Source: Nitzschia sp. DOCU1
Lineage: Eukaryota > Bacillariophyta > Bacillariophyceae > Bacillariales > Bacillariaceae
Assembly: GCA_951394045.1 (NCBI GenBank)
Contig: OX595997.1
Span: 1,426,001 to 1,490,000 of the forward strand
DNA: 64,000 nt
Direction: 5' to 3'
In this document: piece after piece, positions 1 to 10,486 of the stretch
Layout: each line of letters begins with the position of its first letter
How positions within the stretch are numbered: position 1 is the first letter of the stretch
Translations under genes and position numbers: made by a program
Notes under the pieces: generated by a model
The model's input: only the letters and a program-made list of their open reading frames with translations
What the model was told of the DNA's origin: nothing
Database searches by the model: none

Positions 1-371
1 CCTAGTTTTTTCATCGTACAATGGGCGACTCTTTAGCACGGCGTTATCTCGTCTCATGATAGTTAGATTCGCCAAGAGGCTAGGGCGGCCCGGTGAACAG
101 TACAGTTGTGCTTTCGGCTTGCTAGTTTTGCTAGTATCCGCCCTATAGTTAAAGCGGCGAGCAGTAGTGCCCCAGAGGCATACATCATATCAGCAGCCAC
201 GCAATAGTGTCTGGCGAGACGGCAGTTTGACCGGGTACTCTATTTGTTCGGTACATGGTCCTTCTATGCGTTAGCTCTAGTCGTCGTACTTTGAAGGCGG
301 TACGCAATTGGTGGGACCGTCAAGCTCGGCATGACCGGAGTGTGCCATCATTGAAGGAAAATCGAAGCCGT
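1..371. other. Non-coding stretch at the left edge
   Basis: No convincing gene is visible. It lies downstream of the hydrolase gene on the minus strand, so it may hold that gene's 3' UTR or a missed 3' exon. Short CTAG-containing words (for example around 120-135) recur here as in other intergenic stretches of the window. Confidence 0.4.
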
Positions 372-1952
372 TTAACGAGCTTTTCGTGGCGTATACGTTG
401 CCGTGGTGTAAGCGATTGTAGTTCCCGAGCCTGTGATTTCCCATGTTATCTCTTCCTTTTGCATGGGGGAGTGGTAGGCCTTGGACCAATAGAGAATCGG
501 ATTCAAACCAATGCTCGCGCCGTCGTACCTTGGTTCCATACCAAAGTACGGGCCGGAGCCATTGGCAGCCTCTGGTTTCATCGCCGTTCGCTTGATTTCA
601 TCTTCGCCCTGTTTTGTCTTTTTGCCAGTGGGTTTTGAAAGTTCGGGAAAGGCTTTTCGTAGTTGTGCGGTAAGGTCTACTCGACTGCCGCACGTGGATG
701 CATGCCCTGCTCCCTCCACTACGTGCACTTGGCATTGCGGAAAAAGATTAACAAGTCTTTCAGCCTCGGCAATTGAAGGCAGCGTCAAGTCATTTTCTCC
801 TACTAGGATCAAGGTGCGAAGGAAAGGGTGATCTTGAAAGTCTCGCATCCGAGACTCCATCTTTTCACATCCCGTCCTAAGCCATTCTTCGAGCCGCCAT
901 TCAAGTGTTCCTTGGTTCATATATTCTAATTTGCTAGGCAATGAAAAGGCGACGCGTCCCATAAACGCCTCCCGTACCGGGTCGTCAATGACACTGGGTA
1001 GCGCTTTAGCGCTGAGAATGAGGATCAGCTGTTCAAAAGAGTAAGCGTCGGAAAAGAGAGGCAACAAGCCTGCCAAACCAAAGGGATAGAGAAGCGGCGG
1101 AAGACTTGCAATGGATGGTCCCTTGGCAGCCAGTTGTGATCGATCGTAACAGGTGGCTGGATTGATCAGCACCAGGCCTTGAAGATCCACGTTGACAGCG
1201 CCTCTTCCCTTTGTTTCCAAAAGAGTCAAGGCTACCTCGGAAGCAACTATCCCTCCAAAGGATTCTCCCGCGAGATAGAGTTTGCGCTTGTCTTTCTTTG
1301 CGATCGGTTTTTGGTTTGCTGTAGGCGAAAACCAGCTAGACCAAAAGGGCTTCTCGGATCCCTCGGATGCAGTCGCATTACCATTGACTTCCGCCAACTG
1401 GGATCGTTCCACGGATGCAGCAGGGGGATCGAGTGTTCTCGCAACAATTTCTTCGCTACCCAGCTTCTCGATAAAATCCAAGACAATCAACTTGAGCTCA
1501 TCAAAGGTGGTTCGATCGTTCATTCCTATCGTCATGCACCACACCTCAAATTCGGTTCCAAGCTCTGGATATTGAATGAAAGGACAAATGTATGTTCCGT
1601 CAAAGCCTGGAAGATACAGAAGTATGGGCTTCTCACTGATCGTTCCATTCTGAAATTCTTTCACTGCTGGAGGATGCCCATAGTCTAACAATGGAGCCGC
1701 AAACTGGACGCGATGGAGTCGCGGAGTGGAATCTTGTACTAGCGGTTCATTCGACACGGAGTTTTTGTTCCAAACACGCTCGTCGTTCTTGAAAAGGCAA
1801 AGCTGAGCTAGACAGGACCTCTGTCGCAGCGAGACTCTTCTATTTCTTTCAGAGGAGAGGATATTGAATCCCGTCACAATCGAACTTCGGCCGATCACAA
1901 AACAGGCAAGAGCCTTCAACAGCACGCACCATGCTCTCTGACGGCACCACAT
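372..1952 (-). CDS. Alpha/beta hydrolase, phytyl ester synthase/plant lipase-like
   Basis: Predicted 526-residue alpha/beta hydrolase. The nucleophile elbow GESFGG places the serine near residue 231; GENDL supplies a likely Asp near 388 and GAGHAS a likely His near 417, so a full Ser-Asp-His triad is visible. The oxyanion region LLYLPGFDGT and the overall layout resemble the N-terminal hydrolase half of plant phytyl ester synthases/DGAT-like esterases. The ATG at 1952 is used because the 19 codons further upstream begin with TTG. From it a hydrophobic N-terminus (WCVLLKALACFVIG) runs to VTG-F, compatible with a signal peptide plus plastid transit peptide. The acyltransferase half of phytyl ester synthases is absent; the C-terminal ~90 residues are unassigned and a missed 3' intron cannot be excluded. 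Divergent from the TPR gene. Family certain, substrate inferred. Confidence 0.8.
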   Translation of the reverse strand: MWCRQRAWCVLLKALACFVIGRSSIVTGFNILSSERNRRVSLRQRSCLAQLCLFKNDERVWNKNSVSNEPLVQDSTPRLHRVQFAAPLLDYGHPPAVKEFQNGTISEKPILLYLPGFDGTYICPFIQYPELGTEFEVWCMTIGMNDRTTFDELKLIVLDFIEKLGSEEIVARTLDPPAASVERSQLAEVNGNATASEGSEKPFWSSWFSPTANQKPIAKKDKRKLYLAGESFGGIVASEVALTLLETKGRGAVNVDLQGLVLINPATCYDRSQLAAKGPSIASLPPLLYPFGLAGLLPLFSDAYSFEQLILILSAKALPSVIDDPVREAFMGRVAFSLPSKLEYMNQGTLEWRLEEWLRTGCEKMESRMRDFQDHPFLRTLILVGENDLTLPSIAEAERLVNLFPQCQVHVVEGAGHASTCGSRVDLTAQLRKAFPELSKPTGKKTKQGEDEIKRTAMKPEAANGSGPYFGMEPRYDGASIGLNPILYWSKAYHSPMQKEEITWEITGSGTTIAYTTATYTPRKAR

Positions 1953-2423
1953 CGTCTCATGCCACGATATCTTGTTCTGGCTCCGATGAGTGTCAATGGG
2001 AAGAAACAAAAAGCGGACCCCACGTCTATCTCATTGGGTGCAGATGCATCCAATCAACCGTATTCCCGAAAGGTGCAAAATGCCACAAGGCGAAAGCGTT
2101 CTTCTTTTGATGATGATTCATTCGATGTTCTTGAAGGGCGAGGCAAAGATCGCGATTCTGAGATTCGAGTCACGTTCCAGTCGCAGGTGAGTCCGACGTG
2201 CGCGCGCGAGGCGACCCAACTTCACCCCCCGCCAAATTTGGCCATAGCAGGACGTCGAACGGAAACCGAAAGGGAAACCCCATGACCGAAACCTTTTCCA
2301 TCACGACACAAGGCTGGCACAATGAGCAACAACACTTAATTCCATCATTCAAAACGGAGAGTCTTGACGTCTCTAGAATATCAAAGAAAAGAGGAACTTG
2401 TTTCCAGACCTTTTATTGCAACA
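1953..2423. promoter_or_regulatory. Divergent intergenic region
   Basis: About 470 bp between two divergently transcribed genes, so it should hold both promoters. An open plus-strand frame from an ATG at 1990 ends near a good donor-like word (CAG|GTGAGT at 2187), which could be a 5' leader exon of the TPR gene. None of the acceptors I tried (near 2250, 2376 and 2407) joined it to the TPR gene in frame, so it is not called as coding. Confidence 0.35.
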
Positions 2424-3287
2424 ATGGCACCCGCCGCCCCGAAAGGCCCGCCGCAACCCGTCGATCAACACTGGAACGAAAATGTTCTGAAAGAAGTAAG
2501 CAAGGAGCAAATAGGATTCATTGCAGAAGGTCTCTTCAAAGAACTCTGGTCTCGTTGCGGAAAGGAGGTCGCCAATGATCAAGTTTCCTTGATGATTGCT
2601 GAAGTCCAATTTTCGCGCGGATTCGACTTGCTGTACAAGGTTCACGACAACGATTCGGCGCTAGTCGAGTTTCAAAAGTCGTTGGCGATTCGAGAATCTA
2701 TTCTTGGAAAGGATCATCGCGATACGGGCAAGACTTACTGCTTCGTCGGACACGCACTGCGTGAAAAGCGTGACTATGACGAGGCCGTCTGTCAATACCG
2801 AAGAGCCCTTCGTGTATTGGTGACGTTGTTGGGAAGGGACCACAATCATACAAAAGATGTCATTAGCTGTATTGATGACGTGTTGAAAGCAAAGGGCTTG
2901 AACGATCAAGAGGCGTCAAAATACATGGCAACTTTGTTGAAAAGTCTCGAGTTAAAGAACTCCGGAGATGCGGCACTTCAAGAAGGAAACACTGCTGTGG
3001 CCATTGGCGCCTACAAAAAGGCACTCATGGTCGAGGAAATTCCTCTTGGACGTAATCATCCTGATACTGGTGACATTTACTCTCTCATCGGGGACAGCTT
3101 AGCAAAACAAGGCGAGCTCAAGGCAGCAAGCGTTGAGTATGGAAATGCTTTGGCTATTTATGCGTCAACTTTGGGAGGCGACCACCCCGATACGAAAGAA
3201 GCTCTCGATGACATTCAAAACGTCCGAATGGGAAGGCTCAAGACATTTACCAAGGCCGTGGGGGCATTCAAATCGAATCTCGGTTAG
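2424..3287 (+). CDS. Tetratricopeptide (kinesin light chain-like) protein
   Basis: 287-residue protein starting at an ATG in good context (CAACAATGGC); the open frame extends upstream only through a TTG. It is built of TPR-like helical pairs with the kinesin-light-chain signature LGxxHxDT at the end of each ~42-residue unit: LGKDHRDT, LGRDHNHT, LGRNHPDT and LGGDHPDT are all visible. There is no transmembrane segment, no obvious targeting signal and no kinesin coiled coil, so it is a stand-alone TPR adaptor rather than a true kinesin light chain. TPR proteins of this type bind peptide partners; the partner cannot be read from the sequence. The N-terminal ~60 residues are not repeat-like. Confidence 0.8.
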   Translation: MAPAAPKGPPQPVDQHWNENVLKEVSKEQIGFIAEGLFKELWSRCGKEVANDQVSLMIAEVQFSRGFDLLYKVHDNDSALVEFQKSLAIRESILGKDHRDTGKTYCFVGHALREKRDYDEAVCQYRRALRVLVTLLGRDHNHTKDVISCIDDVLKAKGLNDQEASKYMATLLKSLELKNSGDAALQEGNTAVAIGAYKKALMVEEIPLGRNHPDTGDIYSLIGDSLAKQGELKAASVEYGNALAIYASTLGGDHPDTKEALDDIQNVRMGRLKTFTKAVGAFKSNLG

Positions 3288-3902
3288 TACTAGTCCGCAA
3301 GCTGGAGAAGTTTTGCAGTTATTATTCGTATAGATTTCGGGGGATCGATGAAGAAGAACATCTCATGTATAATTGTAAAGTAGCAAGCACACCTGCTTTT
3401 TCATAGAAACTGGAACTAGTACTTGGGGACTGATAGACAAGAAATAGAAGAAAAGCAGCGCAGAGCAATTTACAACTTCCGATAAAAGAGCAGCGGGGCG
3501 AACCATCAATTGCAGTACTGACCATTGTTGCATCCAAAGACCTCTATCATGCTGATTACTGACAATTAACATCACCATTATCCTCTTTTGGAAGTCGGGC
3601 AAGGAACAGTCTAGGGATCTAGTGTGTAGTGGATTCAAGCGGCAGCAGTCGAATACTTGGATTGATGGTGAAGTCGTTGGGGTCCAATAAGTTGAGTCGA
3701 AAAGGTCAATTTTGGCGGGAAAACCATCATTCCCCGCCGGAAGCAGAGGTACTTTCGTGTTCTTTTGTCATTGTTAGCTACAGAGACTGGGCAACCTTGC
3801 AAAAAGCCAGCTCGAAGAGTTTACTTCCGTTTATCTGCGAAGAGTCCTTGACAATCAGTGCTATGAAACTGACCGCATAAGTGGCGAGAGGGTAGCATAA
3901 CA
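3288..3902. other. Intergenic region
   Basis: 3' flank of the TPR gene and 5' flank of the DUF2252 gene. No convincing coding frame, RNA gene or repeat was seen. Confidence 0.4.
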
Positions 3903-5705
3903 ATGTGGCTGTATCCAACGGGAAGAACAATCACCGAACAGGCGCTGTCGAGAAAACGGATTGCCATTCTTGCTTCTGGATTGCTGTCTCTGTGCCTAGT
4001 ATGGTCACCGACATTTGTCGAGACTTGTAATAGCATTGCTTATCACTTCCAAGCTTCGACCATAGACGTGGAAGGAAAGGGATCGAGACTCCGCCGCCGC
4101 ATCCCTTCGGAAGAGGGAGAGGACGAAAGAACCGAGTCCGGTGTGACACAAGGTGTCATTCATACCGGCAACGTCGAGGACAAAGACTCTACGGAAACCG
4201 AGATCAAACCTGTCCCGACAACAGAGGACATCGTGGATGGAGAATTTGGTGGGGTTGGTGGCCCCTTTGACGCATTTCAAGTTCTCTCTAGTAGAACCGC
4301 CGCTTCCATCCAGGATCGTTGCGACTGGCTTTGGAATGAATTTCAGGAGCATACGTCGTGGATGACCTCGGATCAGCAAGCAGAACGATATGAACACCAA
4401 GTTACAGATGCAAGTAATTATTATCGTGCTACATCGCATATCTTTTGGATCGATTTTGTGCTGGGAAATTGGACCCATGCCTTGTTGTGGTCGCAGTTGG
4501 ACGACGAAATGTCAATTTTGGACGAATATGCGACCTACACTTGGGTGTCGGGCGATCAACACTTGCTCAACTTTGGAGCTTGGAAAAACCGCCACGGTGA
4601 TATTGTCTACGGAATGAATGACTTTGACGAGGGGGCAGTTTTTGATTTTCAGGTGGATGTCGTTCGGCTGGCAGTTTCCATTTACGATCAAGTGCTGTCG
4701 GCGTTGGGTTCTGACAACAATGGAGTCGCTACTGCTAGAAGAGTTGTCGCAAGCTTTGTTGATGTCTACGTGAGAACAGTCCGCGGCTATGTCGGGAACG
4801 AAGATGCTTTGACTTCAGAATTGACTCCTGAAACGGCGAATGGTGCATTGCAAGATTTTTTGAAAGTTGTTCGGGACAACAATGGCGACTATTCACGATC
4901 GACGCAACTAGAAAAGTACACAAAGAAAGACAATGGTAAACGGAGATTCAAAAAAGGTACGACAAAAGAACCTAAGCACAAGCTCGCGGAAATTTCGCCC
5001 AGCATGGAAGAGACGATACGGCAAGCGTTTTCTGCCACTGAATATGGTGGTTCCCTCCTCAAATTTGGCTGGTCCTTGACGGGAAGATGGAATGACGATT
5101 ACTATGAAGTGTTAGATGTCGCTGCTCGCATTGGGTCTGGTGTGGGATCCTACGGCGTGGATCGTTACTATGTCTTGGTACGAGGCGAGAATTCTGGCAA
5201 CGACGACCCCAGCGATGATAATGGACCTTTTATTCTGGACGTGAAGCATCAGCCCCCTGGATCCTTTCGACATGTCATTACTCCCGCAGACGCGGCCTGG
5301 TACGACAAGCACTTTACACACGCGGCAGCTCGAGTGACCGAGGCGCAGCGTCGGCTTACAGCCTTTACAGATCCATTTAGTGGTTGGATTCTATTGGACG
5401 ACAAACCATTTACTGTTAGGGAGCGATCGCCATGGAAGGAGGATTTTGATATGGAGAGTTTGCTGGACGAGGACGGGTTTCTGGAGTTTGTGGCTCACTT
5501 GGGTACTACGACCGCCACGTCACATGTACGGGGAAATGTCGGTCAAGCCCCAGGTGATTTCAAGAATGTGATCGACCAGATTTTGGGAGATGCCAATGTC
5601 CTAGAACGATGGTCTAGTGCTCTAGTGGATCTTGCAGCTCTCTATCACAAACAAGTGCAGAAGGACTTTCAATGCTTTGAGAGCCGCGTCCATCCAAAGG
5701 ACTAG
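3903..5705 (+). CDS. DUF2252 family protein, membrane-anchored or secreted
   Basis: 600-residue protein starting at ATG 3903. The N-terminus has a hydrophobic stretch (IAILASGLLSLCLVW, residues ~23-37) that looks like a signal anchor or signal peptide. The central part carries the DUF2252 hallmarks: GDQHLLNFGAW, which matches the family's GDxHxxNFG motif, then MNDFDEG (the NDFDE motif) and a following VVRLAVS helix. DUF2252 proteins resemble the aminoglycoside-phosphotransferase/kinase-like fold, where these His/Asn/Asp residues would bind phosphate and metal; the activity is unknown. A Lys-rich insertion follows near residues 335-360. DUF2252 is best known from bacteria and fungi; in this copy the core motifs are intact, so it should be folded and possibly active. 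The substrate is not inferable. Confidence 0.8.
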   Translation: MWLYPTGRTITEQALSRKRIAILASGLLSLCLVWSPTFVETCNSIAYHFQASTIDVEGKGSRLRRRIPSEEGEDERTESGVTQGVIHTGNVEDKDSTETEIKPVPTTEDIVDGEFGGVGGPFDAFQVLSSRTAASIQDRCDWLWNEFQEHTSWMTSDQQAERYEHQVTDASNYYRATSHIFWIDFVLGNWTHALLWSQLDDEMSILDEYATYTWVSGDQHLLNFGAWKNRHGDIVYGMNDFDEGAVFDFQVDVVRLAVSIYDQVLSALGSDNNGVATARRVVASFVDVYVRTVRGYVGNEDALTSELTPETANGALQDFLKVVRDNNGDYSRSTQLEKYTKKDNGKRRFKKGTTKEPKHKLAEISPSMEETIRQAFSATEYGGSLLKFGWSLTGRWNDDYYEVLDVAARIGSGVGSYGVDRYYVLVRGENSGNDDPSDDNGPFILDVKHQPPGSFRHVITPADAAWYDKHFTHAAARVTEAQRRLTAFTDPFSGWILLDDKPFTVRERSPWKEDFDMESLLDEDGFLEFVAHLGTTTATSHVRGNVGQAPGDFKNVIDQILGDANVLERWSSALVDLAALYHKQVQKDFQCFESRVHPKD

Positions 5706-5741
5706 CGGAAAGTGACCACCCATGGACGAGAGCATGCAAAG

Positions 5742-5809
5742 TATAGAATAAAGTCTATATTATACGTTCATCTTGTATAGAATAAAGTCTATATTATACG
5801 TTCATCTTG
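5742..5809 (+). repeat. Perfect 34-bp tandem duplication
   Basis: Two identical head-to-tail copies (5742-5775 and 5776-5809) lie between the 3' ends of two convergent genes. The unit contains an AATAAAG polyadenylation-like word. Confidence 0.95.
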
Positions 5810-5822
5810 GAACTATCTTTTT

Positions 5823-6467
5823 CTAGCAAGATTCTCTAGCCATTGCAGTGAAACTTTCTGCCTTGTTCTTTTCTGGCATGGGTTTCACCTCGTAGACTGT
5901 CTCCACTGCCATGCGCTTTTGATGCGTCCCTTTTCCTTTCAAGCCAACATAGGTAATAATCGTCGAGAGATCGTCGTCACCACCATAATTGTCTGCCACA
6001 TAAATAGCTAAACTCGAAATGCCCTGAAAGCGTCCCGCTGGCCTCAAGGGATAGTCAATCGTGCCTTCCACAAAATGTTGAGGTGGCAAGAGCTCCAGTT
6101 GCATTTGCGGCTCCAAATCTCGTGCCGTCTCAAAATCCAAGTCATCCCGATCCACAAAGAGTTTGATTCTACGAGGCGGTGCTACTCCTTCCACTCCTTC
6201 ACCCGCCACACTTCGTATACTGATCGACTGCAAGATAACGGCTTCGGTAAACGGAATAAACAAGAGCAACTCGGGATCGTCCTCCTGGGACTTGAGCGCT
6301 GGTTCGGTAGAGAGCCGCTCTTCATGCAACTTGATGACAGCACGTCCCGAATTAGGAAGTTCTTCATTCAAACAACGCACAGCCGGCAAGTCTACTTGGG
6401 GTCGTAAGGATAAACCCAGGTCATCGCCGTGATCATGCGAATGGCCGCTGCATTCAGGAGGATCCAT
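5823..6467 (-). CDS. PITH domain-containing protein (PITHD1-like)
   Basis: 214 residues from the ATG at 6467, almost the length of animal PITHD1 (about 210). The His-rich start (CSGHSHDHGDD) and the following VRCLNEE match the PITHD1 N-terminus. The PITH beta-sandwich motifs LLLFIPFTEAVILQSISI, KLFVDRDDLDF and ISSLAIYVADNYG are present in order. PITH domains bind the 26S proteasome, as in the thioredoxin-like TXNL1, so a cytosolic proteasome-associated role is likely by family. An upstream ATG in the same frame (6716) would add 83 residues with no PITH similarity; the shorter start fits the family better. Convergent with the DUF2252 gene. Confidence 0.88.
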   Translation of the reverse strand: MDPPECSGHSHDHGDDLGLSLRPQVDLPAVRCLNEELPNSGRAVIKLHEERLSTEPALKSQEDDPELLLFIPFTEAVILQSISIRSVAGEGVEGVAPPRRIKLFVDRDDLDFETARDLEPQMQLELLPPQHFVEGTIDYPLRPAGRFQGISSLAIYVADNYGGDDDLSTIITYVGLKGKGTHQKRMAVETVYEVKPMPEKNKAESFTAMARESC

Positions 6468-7018
6468 TTTTGTAATGTCGTTTAGTAGTGTTTCTGGAGA
6501 CGAAGTGATTGATAAAAGATGTTGTACTGATCGTTGGAGCTTTGTAGTCGCTATTCTATCGATTGCAATAAGGTTTCTTTGGGTGGTGTCTATCTGTCGT
6601 AATGATGGAAACGGAAGCAAGCAATCGAAGTCACAGCCAGGAATTGAGAAAAAAGAGACGTCAATCGAAACATCATTGTCATCCTCGCGAATCGGCGGGC
6701 TTCTCATCCCATCCAATGGTGACGTGTGATGCGCACGAGAGGCAGGCAGGCGAGGGGCCGGCGCGCCATAGCTTTTAGACCACTTTGACTCAACCCCGAG
6801 CGAACAAAAGAGATAAAGAATCCTTCAGTCCAGCGACATTCCAGAGTCGTTTTGTTATGCCAAACAGACAAGTCCAATTCCTTTCACTTTTGTTGTATGG
6901 TATTCTCATTTTGTGAATGCATCGACAGGACTTTGGTTTGGCTGCATAGGAAGGAAACCCCTCTTGTTATTACATCCTCCTACTAGACACAAACATCTTC
7001 TATTTTCTTTCTTGTACC
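6468..7018. promoter_or_regulatory. Divergent intergenic region
   Basis: Lies between the PITH gene (minus) and the alpha/beta hydrolase gene (plus), so it carries both promoters. No RNA gene, repeat or extra coding frame stands out. Confidence 0.4.
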
Positions 7019-9022
7019 ATGACCTCCGCGGTAATAGAAGCCGACAAATCGAATTTGACACCGGCTGTCACTGGCAGCGAAGTAGTTGCCAAAGGGACCT
7101 GGGAGGAATCCGTGCTCGGCGGCGACCACTGTGTTGTCGATGCGGAGATTGGTGGTAGGGAGCCGACGTCTGCAGCACTCCTGTACCTGAAAATGCGGTG
7201 CAAGACGTCGATAAGAAGAAGTCAGACTCCGATACCGTGGATGACAGTCAAAGTCGCAAGACACGGCGACGCATGTTCTTGTTGATCGGACTCTTTTGCG
7301 TCACGGTAATTATTGTGGCGATTGCTACCCCGATTCTTCTCAATCAAGAGGAAACGAGTGACCTCTATTGGAATACAAAGAATGGCGATCCATCGTTATC
7401 GGCTGTCCAGGCAGTTCAACCGCGCTCGGAACAACCCGTCAGAGGATACGAAGCACCCGACTTTTCCAAGTACCCAGAGTATCAGCGAGATTTTTGGCCC
7501 TGTGGAAGAGCGTGCGGCGGAGGAATCTTTGCGCCGTTTACACGTTCACGCTGTGGTTTTGACATTGCCTAGAGAAGTGGCAGCAGAATATACGAGCTCG
7601 GGGGTATCGAACCTTTTTTCGGACAATCCCGACGGAACACTTTACGTAACTGCCCAGGGCAGCAACACTGGGAGCGGGGAGGACTATTTCGAGATTGGTA
7701 CACAAATGACCCGATCGGTACCGGCCAAGCTTCGAGATACAGATGATGGGGGGACCGCTGTTTTCGACTGGGATCAAAAGATGGCACTTTTGTACCTTCC
7801 TTCAGGCACGGATTCGTTCCAATTTGAAATCATTGACAAGGACACTCTGTCATCAGATGATGTCATCTCAAGATTCAACGTTGGCATCAGTGAGCTTCCA
7901 GCACTTGGCGAGGACTGGGTCACCATCTCCAGGACTTCAGATGTAGATCCGGACAAATATCCGGCACTAAAGGGTGCCGTACTGACATTCAAGATCAGGG
8001 TAGCGGAAGGTTATTATTTTGACAAGGACGACGTTGAAGAAATCTTCCAGGATACGGATACCATCCAGTACCGAGAACACATCTTGGACTTGGCAAGTGG
8101 TGATCATGCTGTCGCTCAAGCCTGGACTCATATTGTCAATGCCAACTCCACCGTTCCTCGACAGGCAGCGCTCTGGGTTATCGGACGCAATGATGGCTTT
8201 GCGCACCCACACGTGGCTAAACAATTGTTCTTAGACAAAGGAGTGGACTTGTTTCTTCTCAATTGGCGCTTTAACGGATTGTGTCTCAGATATGGATTTA
8301 TTAAGAATCCGTACCATACGACGCACAATCCGATTGGCGAAATCAACATGTACAATGAAGAATTGCAACTCATGATGGCGCTCATCAAGAGTTACGGCCC
8401 CTACGATTCCCTGCTTGGATACGCTCACTCCACGGGCGGTACAATTCTTACAAACTACATAATTGAGATGGGAGACGAAGACTTTGATGGCTTTGTACTG
8501 AACTCACCGTTTCTTGACTGGGATGAAGGAACTGCGGAACTCCTCCTTGACAACTATCCTGACTTTCAGGCGAATTCGGCTTTTGTAGATGGTCCAGAGG
8601 AAACGCCAGAGATCTACAAGGACGATCCTGTGTTGTATAGTGGCCAGTCGATCGTTCCCCAAGATTACTGGGCCTCCAACATTTACACGTTGTACCACGT
8701 CGACTGGACCGGTCGGCCCCAATATAAAGTCCCCGTCACGGTGGGATATGTGCGCGCCGTCAACCAAGCGTTTGACAAGATCAATTCCCATAGCGGCGAT
8801 ATCACTACAAAGCCGCTTTTGGTTCTGGCTTCTGTAGGTGACAACGTTTGCAGCTCTACCGAAATAGCCGTTCTTTCGAGAAACATTCAAGACAAACGCA
8901 CTTTTATCGAATATCAATATAACACTCATGATGTCTTTTTGAGCAAGAACATGGAAGACACCCAAGCAGCGATCGATGACACTCTATCCTTTTTACAAGA
9001 GCACTTCTATGTGAATCTATGA
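7019..9022 (+). CDS. Membrane-anchored alpha/beta hydrolase with C2-like domain (three exons)
   Basis: Best read as exons 7019-7081 (or 7019-7030), 7159-7478 and 7573-9022, about 610 residues. Intron 2 (7479-7572, 94 bp, GTATCAG...TGCCTAG) restores the frame exactly; intron 1 is less certain because two donors fit. Order of parts: polar N-terminus, one transmembrane helix (FLLIGLFCVTVIIVAIATPILL) encoded in exon 2, a beta-rich region with C2-like features (LYVTAQGSN..., FEIIDKDTLSSDDVI), then a serine hydrolase domain. The nucleophile motif is GYAHSTGG; GDNVCS and YNTHDVF are the likely Asp and His positions. The fold resembles serine aminopeptidase S33/monoglyceride-lipase-like hydrolases. 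Substrate unknown; orientation suggests the catalytic part lies outside the cytosol (type II membrane protein). Confidence 0.75.
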
Positions 9023-9865
9023 AAGCCACGAAGTCTACTAGTAATAGCTTGATCATAGAACGAATCTTCGTATTATTCTAGTATAGCCGCGTGCCTTGAC
9101 CCACTCTCTTGCGATAGAGTAAGCGGAATGTGCCAAAATGTCGTGTCTGACTGGAACGCTAAGGTAGTAGATATTGGCGGGAGGAGGATCAAAGGAGGTG
9201 TAGTACCATCGATAGTATGACTATTTTGACTCTCTAGAGTACTCGCGCCAAGGACGTTTTTTTTGGCTGAATGAGAGTCACACCTTGCGAGTCATTTCAC
9301 GGGTTGGGATATACAAGATATACAAATATGTACATTCTACATTTGATTAATTAAAGAACGTTCTGCGCGCGTTTTCGAGGCGGGCTTACGATTGCCTACA
9401 TTCAAGTGCACAAGGTACACCGATGGAAAGATGGCAGGCTTGGCGATGATTGGCAGACTGCTGCCATTTTCGCTCAAATGGATTCTCGTTGGGCGGGACG
9501 ACGATGGGCCACACAGTGGTTTGAAAATATTAGAAAGCCAATCTTTTTCCATTCTTGGAAATCCTTCACCTCTACGATGTGCTTCTAAACCTTCAGCCAC
9601 ACTGTTTTGCTACCGCATTGGATCCGACGACAGAATCTTCTTTGAAAGTACACAGAGTTCCATTCGACCGATCTCCGACAGTAGGACGGCAAAACGACAG
9701 CACAAAGTAAGTGATGTTGGAGCAATGACATGACGATGTCGATAGCAACGCTAGAGGGGACCGACCCTCCTTCTGCGGAAGCGTCTCACGGGCTTTTCTC
9801 TCCTTCTCCACCATAGAAACACAAACCTACCGATTCCGCATCAAATCATCTGACTGAAGAGAAAA
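9023..9865. other. Intergenic region
   Basis: About 840 bp with AT-rich 3'-flank sequence near 9320-9360. Short open frames on both strands (for example 9392-9733) show no motif and are not supported as genes. Confidence 0.4.
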
Positions 9866-10264
9866 ATGACGCTGCTGAGACGCTCGTTTTCCGGAAAGCG
9901 CCGCCCGAATGGTTCGTTTCCCTCCGTTGACGATGCACAAGCACAAAAAGCTCGCGTCGCCCCTGGGACAGATCCGTCCATTACGGCGTCCACTCCCCGG
10001 AAACGAAAAAAGCGTAGTACATCCTTCCGCGCCAAAGTTTCCATGATCAAGAATCGATTTATGAACAGGCAAACATGTACAACAGCGACTACGGCGGACC
10101 ATAGCAACCATGCTGTGGACAGAGGGTTCGGCCCGGCAAGGAAACGAATCCGGATTGACTGGTCGAAACTAAGCATATCCGATACAATGGATAGTGACGA
10201 ATTGCCCTTGATGGAGTTCATGGAAGAGACGCACATTGATGAAATGCTCGTGACGCCCTCATAG
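9866..10264 (+). CDS. Small basic hypothetical protein
   Basis: 132 residues from ATG 9866 (GAAAAATGAC). The first half is strongly basic, with PRKRKKR (a classical nuclear-localisation-like cluster) and further Arg/Lys runs. The last ~35 residues are acidic (DSDELPLMEFMEETHIDEM). I do not recognise a family. The basic/acidic split and NLS-like motif suggest a nuclear protein, but this is inference. The opposite strand is open over the same interval (9841-10311) without any motif and is taken as the shadow frame. Confidence 0.45.
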   Translation: MTLLRRSFSGKRRPNGSFPSVDDAQAQKARVAPGTDPSITASTPRKRKKRSTSFRAKVSMIKNRFMNRQTCTTATTADHSNHAVDRGFGPARKRIRIDWSKLSISDTMDSDELPLMEFMEETHIDEMLVTPS

Positions 10265-10486
10265 CTATTGCGAAGCATGATCTTATGTCCTTGCTGGCTT
10301 GCTCCGTGCACTCCATCATCTCTTCTCCAACAGTCTATCCGGTTCGATCGCGATCGTTACAAAGAGCGACAGTAGATAAAGTACAAATAGACACTGCAGC
10401 ATTAAAATTATGAGTTCTGGAAATCAATTCAGATTGACATGTATTATGTGATCCTTCTTTTGAGGTTTGTTTACCCGTTCGTCTTC

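Noticed and set aside
1990..2186. Upstream exon of the TPR gene ending at GTGAGT
   Set aside because: The acceptors tried near 2250, 2376 and 2407 do not connect it in frame to the TPR coding region.
9841..10311. Minus-strand 156-codon frame opposite the small basic protein
   Set aside because: No motif or plausible composition; the plus strand has an ATG in good context and a nuclear-localisation-like cluster.
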